Shown here piece by piece: positions 39,030-47,539 of a stretch of 64,000 nucleotides of DNA. The stretch comes from Parapusillimonas granuli. Lineage in GTDB: Bacteria > Pseudomonadota > Gammaproteobacteria > Burkholderiales > Burkholderiaceae_B. The notes under the pieces are model-generated. The model had not been told where the DNA came from and did no database searches. It worked only from the letters and a program-made list of their open reading frames with translations. Positions within the stretch are counted from its first letter, which is position 1. Each line of letters opens with the position of its first letter. Made by a program: the position numbers and the translations under genes. Location: NCBI RefSeq assembly GCF_013416525.1, contig NZ_JACCEM010000002.1:434001-498000 (forward strand), given 5' to 3'.

Positions 39030-39971
39030 ATGGCGCTACCTCGCATCTTCATTGACGGAGACCAGGGCACTACGGGCTTGCAGATTCATGAGCGGCTGCG
39101 TGAACGGACCGGCATCCTCCTGCAGACGCTGCCCGGCGCACAGAGAAAGGACAAGCCAAGGCGTGCCGAGGCGCTGAACAACTGCGACATCGCCATCTTG
39201 TGCCTGCCCGACGATGCGGCGCGCGAAGCAGTCGCCATGGTGGAGAATTCATCGGTACGCGTGATTGACGCCAGCTCCGCCCATCGGATCGAACCCGGCT
39301 GGACATACGGCTTTCCTGAAATGAGCCCCGAACAAACCGACGAGATCAGGCGGGCGAGCCGGATAACGAATCCGGGCTGCTATCCCACCGGGGCAATCGG
39401 CCTATTGCGTCCGCTGGTGGAAGCGGGCCTGCTGCCGCCGGACTATCCGCTATCCATCCATGCCGTCTCCGGCTATTCGGGCGGCGGGCGGGCCGTGGTC
39501 GATCTGCATGAGGCCGACCCCGGGCACGCGCCCGCATTCCAGGTGTATGGCCTGGGGCTGAAACACAAGCATGTCCCTGAAATACAACGCTATGCCGGGC
39601 TTTCAGCCCCTCCCGTCTTTGTACCGGCGTATGCCGCCTATCGCCAGGGCATCGTGCTCAGCGTCCCATTGCAGCGGCGCCTTCTGCCTCCCGGGGCGGA
39701 TGCGCCCGCATTGCACGCATGCCTGGCTCGGCGCTATGCCCGAAGCAAGCACGTCCGGGTGCTGCCGCTCGTGGCGTCATCGGCGCTGGAGCGCCTCGAT
39801 CCACAGCATCTGAATGCCACGAACGACATGGAACTCGCCGTGTTTTCAAATCCCGAATCCGGCCACGTGCTGCTCACGGCGGTCTTCGACAACTTGGGCA
39901 AAGGCGCGGCGGGCGCGGCGGTGCAGAACCTGGATTTGATGCTGGGATTGGGGCCTGGCGACGCGGCATGA
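39030..39971 (+). CDS. argC: N-acetyl-gamma-glutamyl-phosphate reductase, type 2 (short) ArgC
   Basis: It reduces N-acetylglutamyl-5-phosphate to the semialdehyde in arginine synthesis. At 313 residues it belongs to the short type-2 class. The start [20 protein letters not shown] gives the NADP fold, the nucleophile is in [20 protein letters not shown], and the [16 protein letters not shown] and [16 protein letters not shown] blocks follow. The open frame extends far upstream on this strand, but that part overlaps the opposite-strand LysR gene and is not coding. It is unusual in being next to a LysR regulator rather than an arg cluster. Confidence 0.9.
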   Translation: MALPRIFIDGDQGTTGLQIHERLRERTGILLQTLPGAQRKDKPRRAEALNNCDIAILCLPDDAAREAVAMVENSSVRVIDASSAHRIEPGWTYGFPEMSPEQTDEIRRASRITNPGCYPTGAIGLLRPLVEAGLLPPDYPLSIHAVSGYSGGGRAVVDLHEADPGHAPAFQVYGLGLKHKHVPEIQRYAGLSAPPVFVPAYAAYRQGIVLSVPLQRRLLPPGADAPALHACLARRYARSKHVRVLPLVASSALERLDPQHLNATNDMELAVFSNPESGHVLLTAVFDNLGKGAAGAAVQNLDLMLGLGPGDAA

Positions 39972-40022
39972 GAAAATGTCGGCGAAAATCAGTTTCGACT
40001 ATCGCCCGAACAAAGGAATGAC

Positions 40023-40640
40023 GTGTTTTTCGATTTTGAAGCGCTGCAAGGACGGAATCGGTACAAATTGCTCACCGCGACGATCACCCCCAGGCCCATC
40101 GCCTGGGTCGTTTCCATGAACGGCGGCGGCGCTCTGAACGCCGCCCCTTTTTCCTTCTTCAATGTGGTCTGCGCCGACCCCGCGACGGTATGCCTGGGGA
40201 TAGGAAGCCATGCGGACGGGCGGGAAAAGGATACGCTGTCGAACATCCGGGCGAACGGCGAGTTCATGATCAACCTGGTTTCCGAAGCCGATGCCGAGGC
40301 GATGAACGTCACGGCCGCCCCGTTCGCGGCGGGCGTCGACGAACTTGCCGCAGCGGGCGTCGCAACCGCCCCGGCCGGCCGCATCAGGCCGCCGCGCATC
40401 GCTTCGAGCCCGGTTTCCCTGGAATGCCGGGCGGTCGAGATCATCGACCTGAGCGAAAAAAACCATCTGGTGATCGCAAGCATCCTGGGCATGCACGTGG
40501 CCGACCATGCCGTCAAGAATCCGGAGCGCTATTGGATAGACACCGCCAGCCTGCAGTTGGTGGGGCGCATGGAAAGCCCGGGCTGGTATGTGCGCACGCG
40601 CGACCGTTTCATGATGAAGACGCCCGAGGCAAAGGACTGA
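40023..40640 (+). CDS. Flavin reductase-like, FMN-binding split-barrel protein
   Basis: A 205-residue member of the DIM6/NTAB flavin-reductase-like family. The N-terminus (FDFEALQGRNRYKLLTATIT then PRPIAWVVS) and the FMN-contact segments NAAPFSFFNVVCADPATVCL and DTLSNIRANGEFMINLVSE are characteristic. The start is GTG at 40023. It lies 51 bp after argC on the same strand. Substrate and partner oxygenase are unknown. Confidence 0.82.
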   Translation: MFFDFEALQGRNRYKLLTATITPRPIAWVVSMNGGGALNAAPFSFFNVVCADPATVCLGIGSHADGREKDTLSNIRANGEFMINLVSEADAEAMNVTAAPFAAGVDELAAAGVATAPAGRIRPPRIASSPVSLECRAVEIIDLSEKNHLVIASILGMHVADHAVKNPERYWIDTASLQLVGRMESPGWYVRTRDRFMMKTPEAKD

Positions 40641-40686
40641 GGGCAAGGTGCGGCAAGCCACCGCCGCCCGCGCGGGGCCATTGACG

Positions 40687-41484
40687 CTAAACCGCCCCCG
40701 CCGCGGGCGTATGCTGGTTATCCAGCCAATCCACGCCGCTCTCCCCGTGCTCCCTGAGCCAATCGTTCGCCTTCCGGAAATGGCCGCAGCCTATGAAAGG
40801 CCTGGGCGGCCGCGTGGCCGACAGCGGCGACGGATGATTCGCCTTCAGGACCAGCGTGGGGCCCGCGGGCGGCTGCGCCTGCAGCAGCGCCTGCTTGGAC
40901 TGCGCATGCGAGCCCCATAGCAGGAACACCTTCGGGCGCGGCTCGCGCAGCACCCGCTCGATGATGTTGTCGGTGATGACCTCCCACCCCTTCTTGGCAT
41001 GCGAAGCCGGCTGATGCGCCTCGACCGTCAGCGAAGTGTTGAGCAACAGCACCCCGCGCCGGGCCCATCGAAGCAGGCTGTGGCGCTGCGTGACGAAGGT
41101 GTCGGGATATTCCTGGGCGAGCTCGGCGAACATATTGCGCAGGCTGGGCGGCATACGGCAATTGTCCGGCACGGAAAAAGCCAGGCCCTGCGCCTGGTTC
41201 GGCCCATGGTAGGGATCCTGGCCCAGCAGCACCACCTGCACGTCCTGCGGCTGGATCTCCAGCAGGGCGCGGAAGGGCCGCAAGGGGAAGATGGTGGCCC
41301 CCGCTTCCAGGCGCTCGTCCAGAAAGGCGTCCAGATCGTGCAGCGTCTGTTGCGAACGCGTGTCCAGGAAGGCGTCCTGCCAGGCGGGCGACAAGGCATG
41401 AAGGTGCGCGTACAAATCGCCCTGGAAGGCGTTCTGCACTTCGCCGCCCGGCGGCGCGGCGGCGACGGAGGCATCGTCCCGCAT
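40687..41484 (-). CDS. ung: Uracil-DNA glycosylase (family 1)
   Basis: It removes uracil from DNA at the start of base excision repair. The 265-residue protein has the water-activating loop VQVVLLGQDPYHGPNQAQGL, the uracil pocket strand GVLLLNTSLTVEAHQPASH, and the minor-groove loop LVLKANHPSPLSATRPP. The start MRDDASVAAAP shares one base with the stop of the upstream FMN-reductase gene. The frame is open 48 codons further upstream, but only inside that neighbour. Confidence 0.96.
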   Translation of the reverse strand: MRDDASVAAAPPGGEVQNAFQGDLYAHLHALSPAWQDAFLDTRSQQTLHDLDAFLDERLEAGATIFPLRPFRALLEIQPQDVQVVLLGQDPYHGPNQAQGLAFSVPDNCRMPPSLRNMFAELAQEYPDTFVTQRHSLLRWARRGVLLLNTSLTVEAHQPASHAKKGWEVITDNIIERVLREPRPKVFLLWGSHAQSKQALLQAQPPAGPTLVLKANHPSPLSATRPPRPFIGCGHFRKANDWLREHGESGVDWLDNQHTPAAGAV

Positions 41485-42041
41485 CACGGCGCCTTGAAAC
41501 CGGCCACCCACTTGGCGTAGGCGCCGATGAAGTTCTGCAGCAGCGCCCTGGCGGTTTCGGTCGGCTGGCCCGCGGGATCGAACAGCCTTTCGGCCTGGCC
41601 GAGATAGGTTTCGGGATTCGGCATGCAATAAAGATTGAGGCAGACCAACGACTGGCGCAGATGATGGTTGGCGCCGAAGCCGCCCTGCATGGACGGCGAC
41701 GCGCTGATGACCCCGGCGGGCTTGCCGTTCCAGACGCTTTTGGAATAGGGCCTGGAGCCGATGTCGACGGCGTTCTTCATGGCGGCGGGCATGGAGCGGT
41801 TATGCTCGGGCGTGACGAACAGCACGGCGTCGGCGGCGGCGATCCGGCGCCGGAAATCCACATAGGACTGCGGGGAATCGTCGTCGTAGTCCTGGTTGTA
41901 CAAGGGCAAATGGCCGATTTCGACGATGTCCAGGGCAAGGCCGGCCGGCGCCAGCGCCTGCAGCGCCACGGCGACTTTCCGGTTGATGGATTCCTTGCGC
42001 AAACTGCCGACAATGACGGCGATGTCTTTGGGTTGGTCCAC
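41484..42041 (-). CDS. NADPH-dependent FMN reductase
   Basis: A 185-residue flavodoxin-fold quinone/azo/chromate-reductase-type protein. FMN-binding segments are DIAVIVGSLRKESINRKVAV, VLFVTPEHNRSMPAAMKNAV and PAGVISASPSMQGGFGANHH. It precedes ung with a one-base TGATG overlap. The physiological acceptor is unknown. Confidence 0.88.
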   Translation of the reverse strand: MDQPKDIAVIVGSLRKESINRKVAVALQALAPAGLALDIVEIGHLPLYNQDYDDDSPQSYVDFRRRIAAADAVLFVTPEHNRSMPAAMKNAVDIGSRPYSKSVWNGKPAGVISASPSMQGGFGANHHLRQSLVCLNLYCMPNPETYLGQAERLFDPAGQPTETARALLQNFIGAYAKWVAGFKAP

Positions 42042-42070
42042 GGCTGTCCTTTACTGTGTGAATTGCCACC

Positions 42071-42346
42071 TTGGCAGAATACAACAAGGGGAAGGCGTCG
42101 GCAAAATTCACGATCCAGCTCATGCCGATGAAAGTCCATGCGTCGGGGGTCGACGTCCTGCATGTACCCTACAGCGGTTCGGCGCCGCTGATGACCGATA
42201 AGACGCCCGAGCTGATCGCGCGCCTGGCCCAGGCCGGCGCGGAAGACGGAGGCGGTTCCGCCGAGCGGCTGGCCGAGTTCATGCGCAGCGAGCAGGCGAA
42301 GTTCGCGAAGGTCATCAAGGACGCGGGCATTTCCGTCCAGGGCTGA
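42071..42346 (+). pseudogene. Collapsed Bug/TctC-family solute-receptor pseudogene
   Basis: The 91-codon frame joins two distant pieces of a Bug receptor. One is GVDVLHVPYSGSAPLMTD, equivalent to the middle of the family (compare IHVPYKGSGPAVTD in the intact receptor at 46349-47338). The other is the C-terminal end LAEFMRSEQAKFAKVIKDAG. About 100 residues that normally separate them, and all of the N-terminal half with its signal peptide, are missing. It has a TTG as the only early start and an in-frame stop just before it. An internal deletion is the simplest reading. Confidence 0.75.
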
Positions 42347-42439
42347 CGCCGTCAACGCGCCATATACGGTTAACGCCAAGGCGATAGTCGTCCCCGGCAG
42401 ACACAGCAAATAAATTCCGTTTCGGAAAAAAACGGACTG

Positions 42440-42445
42440 TATAAT
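42440..42445 (+). promoter_or_regulatory. Candidate -10 for the small Tat protein / lodA-like cluster
   Basis: A perfect TATAAT 38 bp before the ATG at 42483 lies in a locally AT-richer stretch after the Bug remnant. No good -35 is seen, so the element may be weak or activator-dependent. Confidence 0.45.
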
Positions 42446-42482
42446 GCTGCGCAAAACCACATTGGAAGCGGGGGCAATAGAC

Positions 42483-42770
42483 ATGAACATCGAGCGTAGA
42501 AGCTTCATCAAGGGGTGCGCGGCGGCCGGCGCTTTGCTGCTGCCGGGCATCGCCGGCGCCGCCAAAGGCGCAAGCGCGCAGCATGCAGCGGCGCCGGACA
42601 CCGGCCTGCGCGTCCAGAAATCGATCCAGGCAAGCTTCGGCGGCGGCTTCTCGGTACGCGCCCATACCCAATCGGGCGGATGGACCTACGCCCACATCGA
42701 ACATTTCGGCACCCGATACGAGGTCGCTTCCGCAGACTTGCTGGACTGGAAAATCGTCGGTTCCGCCTGA
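42483..42770 (+). CDS. Small Tat-exported protein of unknown function
   Basis: A 95-residue protein with a clear twin-arginine signal, MNIERRSFIKGCAAAGALLL, then PGIAGAAKGASA as the likely cleavage region. The mature part is only about 60 residues (SIQASFGGGFSVRAHTQSGG, then WTYAHIEHFGTRYEV) and has no Cys. I do not recognise the family. The ATG at 42483 is chosen because it starts the Tat motif and fits the -10 at 42440. It is 130 bp upstream of the lodA-like gene on the same strand, so a shared role is possible but unproven. Confidence 0.65.
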   Translation: MNIERRSFIKGCAAAGALLLPGIAGAAKGASAQHAAAPDTGLRVQKSIQASFGGGFSVRAHTQSGGWTYAHIEHFGTRYEVASADLLDWKIVGSA

Positions 42771-42888
42771 AAAATTCCGGCTTCGCATCGCCCTTCCACG
42801 GGCGGATTGTCGATTTCTATGGGTGAGAACTCCTGGATACGGCGACTGAAGAGCCTTCCTTTCAGGATCGAGTAACAAAACATATCAC

Positions 42889-42893
42889 AGGAG
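42889..42893 (+). promoter_or_regulatory. Shine-Dalgarno setting the GTG start of the lodA-like gene
   Basis: AGGAG lies 7 nt before GTG (42901-42903), which supports the non-ATG start and the N-terminus MSESIKSIRIHPGIG. The 42771-42900 spacer shows no terminator. Confidence 0.65.
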
Positions 42894-42900
42894 TTGAACT

Positions 42901-44901
42901 GTGTCCGAGAGCATCAAAAGCATTCGCATCCATCCCGGCATCGGCCTCGCCCGCCTGGGGGACAGCGACGAGTTCTACATCGGTCCCGAAGCGCCGGGGA
43001 TCGTGGTCGATCCGGGCGGCAGCGGCGGGCCGGGGCCGAAGGGCGGCACGTACCGCGACAGCCGGGCCCGCTTGAAACGCCAGGCCCAGCGGTACCGGGT
43101 GTATGGTTACGACGCCGACGGCAAGGTCGTCGCCGAACTCACCTCGGATTCGGGCTTGATCCAGTCCATGCGCTGGCGGGTTCACGTCAGGAACATGAAA
43201 GCGGCGAACTATGCGTTTCAGGGCGCCTACCTGTTCGACCCGGACGAACTGCGCAATCCGTCCATCCAGCCCGGCAAGAAGCCGGGCGAACGCGACAAGC
43301 TGATCATCGACCCCGGCGTGCACACGATCTCCTCCGGGCAGGCGGGGCCGGTGGTCATGAAGGGCGACGTCTTCACCGGCATTGAAAAAGGCACGCTGCC
43401 CGGCGCATTGCGTTTCGAGGGCTTCACCCCCAAGGACACCTCGAAAGAAGTCGAGGTCACGTACAAGGCCGCCAAGGACATCGAACTGGGGCAGCTTCGC
43501 CTCGACGACCAGGATCGCCTGCTGTTCGTGCCCGCGCCCGGCAAGGGCGAATGCGTCACCACACCCAAGGTGGCGCTGTCGAACCCCAGTGAAACGGTCG
43601 ACCCTCCCAATGGACCCGAAAACGGCAAGAACCCGCTGACGAACCAGTTCGCCTATTTCAATATTCCAGGCTGGTGGGACGATACCTGCGGCGGCGAAAT
43701 CGACGTCACGGTCACCCTCAAGGACGGCACGGTCCTGAGCACGCGCGACAACGTGAAATCGGTCGGCGACGAAGGCACGCGGAACCCGCGGGCGGGGGCA
43801 TGGATCATCACCGCGCCGCCGAAATTCGCGCCGCACATGTACCACGTGGTGTCCATCCTGGACCGCGTCTACGAAGCGTTCCCCGAAGCCTATCCCTACG
43901 CCAAGCAAAAGACGAATTTCTACCGCGATGTCTATCCCATCTTCGCCAAGGCGGTCAATTACGGTTGGGTGAGCATCGAGGCGTCCGGCGTCGCGCCCGA
44001 AACCAAAAACATCGCTCATGGCCCGGGGCAGCCGGGCAACCTGCTCCTGCCCCAGTATCTGTCGCTCCTGGCCGACCCCAGCGATCAAAGCAAGCCGATA
44101 CGGCAGCGCATCTATGGCTTGATGCGCCATGCCCCCGGAAAGAACGGGCGGCTGGTCGACTCCTTGCTGCCCGCGCCGCCGCAGCGGCCGACCAGCTGGA
44201 AGAATGAGGAATTCCAGCGCGCCGAAGACAGCAAACAGATGCCCAAGCTGTGGGGCACGGCGGGCAAGCCCTTGCAGAACCAGCAACTGGGAAACAATTT
44301 CCCGGATCAGTTCTTGAGCTTGACCGACTGGCAATTGAATCACATGAAAAACTGGGCGGACGGGAACTTCGAAGTCGGCACCCTGCAAGAACCCGTGCCC
44401 TTCGACGAACTGCCCTTGGCCGAACAGCCGCACGCCCTGGACAGCTCGGCGCTTGAGCCGACCATCGGCGGCGGCTTCCACCCGGGCATTGAATTTCCCT
44501 ATCTGATCATCTATCGGGAGTATTTCGCCGAGGCGTTCCGGGTGGGCAAAGACAACGAACCCGGTTCGATCTCGGCCTATATGTCGAGCCCGTGGCAGGG
44601 CGACTTCTGGTCGTGCAACGAGGCCTGGTGGCCGACGCAACGGCCGGACATCGTTTTCGAGTACGACCAGAAGACCCAGACCAGAACCTATAAAGAGTGG
44701 TTCCGCGGCTACGACGCCGACGGCGAGCCGCTGTCGTCCACCGATGGCTATCATCAGATGGCGTACGCGTGGTCGAAACTGGGGATGGTGCTTCCGATCA
44801 AGACCGAGGACGGCGGCTTCCTGAAAGACCAGGGAGCGATCGTGTTCGTGGAGCAAGAGCGCGACCCGGCGCTGAACCGGCCGCCCGCCAAAGGCAAATA
44901 A
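42901..44901 (+). CDS. LodA/GoxA-family (quinoprotein amino-acid oxidase-like) protein, CTQ cysteine apparently absent
   Basis: A 666-residue homologue of LodA (lysine epsilon-oxidase) and GoxA (glycine oxidase), which use a cysteine tryptophylquinone (CTQ) made from one Cys and one Trp and release H2O2. The family N-terminus (IKSIRIHPGIGLARLGDSDE) and the conserved C-terminal blocks ALEPTIGGGFHPGIEFPYLI and SSPWQGDFWSCNEAWWPTQR are present. At the position before GGxFxPGIE, where I expect the CTQ Cys, this protein has Thr521. The Trp pair W576/W577 is retained and the only nearby Cys is C572. GTG start with SD. It is followed 3 bp later by a LodB-like gene. No signal peptide is seen. Activity is therefore uncertain. 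Confidence 0.82.
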   Translation: MSESIKSIRIHPGIGLARLGDSDEFYIGPEAPGIVVDPGGSGGPGPKGGTYRDSRARLKRQAQRYRVYGYDADGKVVAELTSDSGLIQSMRWRVHVRNMKAANYAFQGAYLFDPDELRNPSIQPGKKPGERDKLIIDPGVHTISSGQAGPVVMKGDVFTGIEKGTLPGALRFEGFTPKDTSKEVEVTYKAAKDIELGQLRLDDQDRLLFVPAPGKGECVTTPKVALSNPSETVDPPNGPENGKNPLTNQFAYFNIPGWWDDTCGGEIDVTVTLKDGTVLSTRDNVKSVGDEGTRNPRAGAWIITAPPKFAPHMYHVVSILDRVYEAFPEAYPYAKQKTNFYRDVYPIFAKAVNYGWVSIEASGVAPETKNIAHGPGQPGNLLLPQYLSLLADPSDQSKPIRQRIYGLMRHAPGKNGRLVDSLLPAPPQRPTSWKNEEFQRAEDSKQMPKLWGTAGKPLQNQQLGNNFPDQFLSLTDWQLNHMKNWADGNFEVGTLQEPVPFDELPLAEQPHALDSSALEPTIGGGFHPGIEFPYLIIYREYFAEAFRVGKDNEPGSISAYMSSPWQGDFWSCNEAWWPTQRPDIVFEYDQKTQTRTYKEWFRGYDADGEPLSSTDGYHQMAYAWSKLGMVLPIKTEDGGFLKDQGAIVFVEQERDPALNRPPAKGK

Positions 44902-44904
44902 TTC

Positions 44905-46119
44905 GTGCCGCCGGCCCCGCCCGATCCCGCGGATACCGCATGGGATGTCGCCATCGTCGGCGCAGGGCCGGCGGGCGCCGCAATCGCCATCACGCTGGCC
45001 GGCCTGGGCCGGCGCGTGCTCTTGGTGGAAGAACGGGTTTCCACCAGCTTCAAGCTGGGCGAATCGCTGGCCCCGGCCTCCATCGGCCTGGTCAAGCACT
45101 TCCTGGGTGACCTGGAAGATCCGGGACGTAATCTTCCAGTCCTCTTCAGGACCGCCGGCAATGTTTCGCTATGGGCGACCGGCCAAGCCGAGATCACGGA
45201 CTTCTTCTTTACGATGACCGGCTTCGGCCTGTGCGTCGACCGATTGGCTTTTGACGAGGCCTTGCGCTCGCAAGCGGCCGCTGCCGGCGCGACCTTGCTC
45301 AGGGGCGCGCGCTTTCAATCCTGCGCGCGCATCGCCGACGGCGCCTGCAATTGGCAGCTGCTGCTCGCCTCCGAGACGCGGACGCATTCGTGCCGCGCCC
45401 GTTATCTGGTGGACTGCTCCGGCCGGCGCGCGGCGGTGGCCAGAACGCTGGGCGTCCCGATCCTCGATCATTACGATGGCCTGTTCGCCTATGCGCAGTG
45501 GTTCGCCTGCGCCGGCAACGATGACGACCGCTATACCCGGATCGAGGCCGCGCCACAAGGCTGGTGGTACAGCAACCGATTGCCGGGCGCCGAAGGCGAT
45601 GAAACCCGGCGCTTGGTGGTGTGGCAGTCCGACAAGGATCTGCCCGAGGCGAAAATGGCGGCGCATCGGGAGGGCTTCGATCGGCTGCTGCGCGGCTCGG
45701 AGCACATCGGGCCATTGCTTCAGGCCAGGGGCTATCGCCCTTGCGGGGTCATTCGGGGCGCGCCCGCCAACAGCCAGCGGCTGCGCGACTTCTGCGGCGA
45801 CGCCTGGATGGCGGTGGGCGACGCGGCGCAGGCCTATGATCCGTTGTCCTCGCAAGGCATCGACAAGGCGCTGCGCACGGGCAGCCACGCGGGGCACATG
45901 ATCCATTACGCGTTGGAAGACTGCCCCGGGGGCGCGGAGGGATTGGGCGGCGGCAATGCGCACGTTCGCCAGTACGATGAGCAGCAGCGCCGGCTTTGGC
46001 AAGAGTACGTGTCGAAACGGGAGTACTACTATCGCATGCAGCCCCGTTGGCCCGATCAGCCGTTCTGGCAACGGCGCCGCCAGGACGGCCCCGGCGAGGC
46101 GGGCATGCTTCAGCCGTGA
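44905..46119 (+). CDS. LodB-like FAD-dependent oxidoreductase (putative quinoprotein maturation enzyme)
   Basis: A 404-residue flavoprotein of the halogenase/tryptophan-hydroxylase-like group. FAD motifs are AWDVAIVGAGPAGAAIAITL near the N-terminus and WMAVGDAAQAYDPLSSQGID near residue 310; LVDCSGRRAAVART is the middle strand. LodB-type partners are needed for CTQ formation in LodA/GoxA. It starts with GTG 3 bp after the lodA-like stop, so the two are co-translated. It ends 42 bp before the 3' end of the opposite-strand tRNA-Arg. The LodB assignment rests mainly on its neighbour. Confidence 0.8.
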   Translation: MPPAPPDPADTAWDVAIVGAGPAGAAIAITLAGLGRRVLLVEERVSTSFKLGESLAPASIGLVKHFLGDLEDPGRNLPVLFRTAGNVSLWATGQAEITDFFFTMTGFGLCVDRLAFDEALRSQAAAAGATLLRGARFQSCARIADGACNWQLLLASETRTHSCRARYLVDCSGRRAAVARTLGVPILDHYDGLFAYAQWFACAGNDDDRYTRIEAAPQGWWYSNRLPGAEGDETRRLVVWQSDKDLPEAKMAAHREGFDRLLRGSEHIGPLLQARGYRPCGVIRGAPANSQRLRDFCGDAWMAVGDAAQAYDPLSSQGIDKALRTGSHAGHMIHYALEDCPGGAEGLGGGNAHVRQYDEQQRRLWQEYVSKREYYYRMQPRWPDQPFWQRRRQDGPGEAGMLQP

Positions 46120-46161
46120 TCCCGATGCATGGCCAGAGCAGGCAACAGCCTGTGCTGCGAC

Positions 46162-46236
46162 TGGCGTCCCCGGCAGGAATCGAACCTGCAATCTTCCCTT
46201 AGGAGGGGAAAGTTATATCCATTTAACTACAGGGAC
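46162..46236 (-). tRNA. tRNA-Arg(CCU)
   Basis: On the minus strand the acceptor arms GTCCCTG and CGGGGAC pair (one G-U), followed by G73 and an encoded CCA (46164-46162). The anticodon stem is TTCCC/GGGAA with loop CTCCTAA, anticodon CCT at 46203-46201. The T arm GCAGG-TTCGATT-CCTGC is perfect. A TATAAT (46258-46253, minus) is placed 17 bp upstream as a likely -10. Confidence 0.95.
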
Positions 46237-46275
46237 TGCAATGCGGGCTGTGATTATAAGACACTTTGCCCGATG

Positions 46276-46302
46276 AAAAAGCCGGGGGCGCCCCGGCTTT
46301 TT
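46276..46302 (-). terminator. Intrinsic terminator of the Bug receptor gene
   Basis: GCCGGGG (46281-46287) and CCCCGGC (46291-46297) form a 7-bp GC stem with a 3-nt loop, flanked by five A (46276-46280) and five T (46298-46302). On the minus strand the A-run is read as U5 after the stem. It lies about 45 bp past the receptor stop and separates it from tRNA-Arg. It could act in both directions. Confidence 0.85.
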
Positions 46303-46348
46303 CAATCGACCAAGCGGCCGCGCCGCGCAGGCGCGGCCTGGATGGCGG

Positions 46349-47338
46349 CTACTCGAGCTTGATGTTGCCCTTGGCGACGACTTCCTTGGCCCAGTCGTAC
46401 TGCTGCTTGATTTCCTTGCCGAATTCCTCGGGCGTATTGCCGGACGGCGCGGCGCCCTGCTTTTCAAGCGTATCGATGACCTTGGGGTCCTTCAGGGCGA
46501 CCACCGCCGCATCGCGCAGCTTCTTGATGATTTCCGGAGGCGTGCCGGCCGGCGCCAGCAAGCCGTACCAGGCGGGCTGGTTCAGCTGCGGATAGCCTTC
46601 TTCCGCCAGCGTCGGGACGTCGGGCAGGCTCTTCAGGCGCTCGGGCCAGGCGATGGCCAGGGCGCGCAGCTTGCCGGCCTGGATCTGGCTCATGGACGAA
46701 GGCAGGTTGTCGAACATGCTGTCGATCTGGCCGCCCACCGCATCGGTGACGGCGGGGCCGGACCCCTTGTAGGGGACGTGGATCGCGTCGGTGCCCGTGG
46801 CTTGCTTGAAGGCTTCGCCGAACAGGTGCAGGACCGAGCAGGTGCCGGAGCTGCCGTGGGTGTACTTGCCGGGGTTGTCCTTCAGGACCTTGACGAATTC
46901 CTTGAAGTTCTTGGCCGGGAACTTGGGATGGACTTCGATCACGTTGGGAACGTTCGCGAAGTTGGTGACGGGCATGAAGTCCTTCAGCGGATCGTATGGG
47001 AGATCATTGGGGCGGCAGGCCGAATTGACGGCCATGGTGGACACCGTGGCGATGGAAAGCGTGTAGCCGTCGGGTTTGGCCCGGGCCGCTTCCGCCGCGC
47101 CGATGGCGCCGCCGGCGCCGGCCTTGTTTTCAACGACCATGGTCTGGCCCAGCTCCTGGCCCATGCGCTGCGTGACGATGCGCGCGACGATGTCGGTGGA
47201 GCCGCCGGGCGCAAAGGGGACGATGACGCGGATGGGCTGCGAGGGATAGTCGGCGGCGAGCGCCGTTCCCGCTCCGAAGATGGCGGCCACGCCGGTGGCC
47301 AGTGTCAAAGCGGCGAACTTCTTGGTCAGTGTTGCCAT
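46349..47338 (-). CDS. Bug/TctC-family tripartite tricarboxylate transporter receptor
   Basis: A 329-residue periplasmic solute receptor with a Sec signal (MATLTKKFAALTLATGVAAI, cleavage after TALA). The mature start ADYPSQPIRVIVPFAPGGST DI-type and the ligand-loop segment VVENKAGAGGAIGAAEAARA are diagnostic, with IHVPYKGSGPAVTDAVGGQI in the second domain. No TctA/TctB membrane genes are adjacent, as is usual for the many orphan Bug receptors of Bordetella-like bacteria. The ligand is unknown. The start is set at MATLTKK, 14 codons inside the longest frame. Confidence 0.88.
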   Translation of the reverse strand: MATLTKKFAALTLATGVAAIFGAGTALAADYPSQPIRVIVPFAPGGSTDIVARIVTQRMGQELGQTMVVENKAGAGGAIGAAEAARAKPDGYTLSIATVSTMAVNSACRPNDLPYDPLKDFMPVTNFANVPNVIEVHPKFPAKNFKEFVKVLKDNPGKYTHGSSGTCSVLHLFGEAFKQATGTDAIHVPYKGSGPAVTDAVGGQIDSMFDNLPSSMSQIQAGKLRALAIAWPERLKSLPDVPTLAEEGYPQLNQPAWYGLLAPAGTPPEIIKKLRDAAVVALKDPKVIDTLEKQGAAPSGNTPEEFGKEIKQQYDWAKEVVAKGNIKLE

Positions 47339-47539
47339 GTATGAATCTCTCCGTAAGAAATCATATGAACCGAAAAACAAGCCCGCGAATTTACGCTAAG
47401 CTTTCTTATAAGCGTGGAGAATAACAGCAATGAGCCGCCGCTGTCTCGCCATGCGTCTTGATGGATGCCTCCTTTTTCCCGGCAAACCCGCCCTTTTTTC
47501 CCGCCAGGCGCCCCCCGCGGGCGCCCTTTCGCAAGCTTT

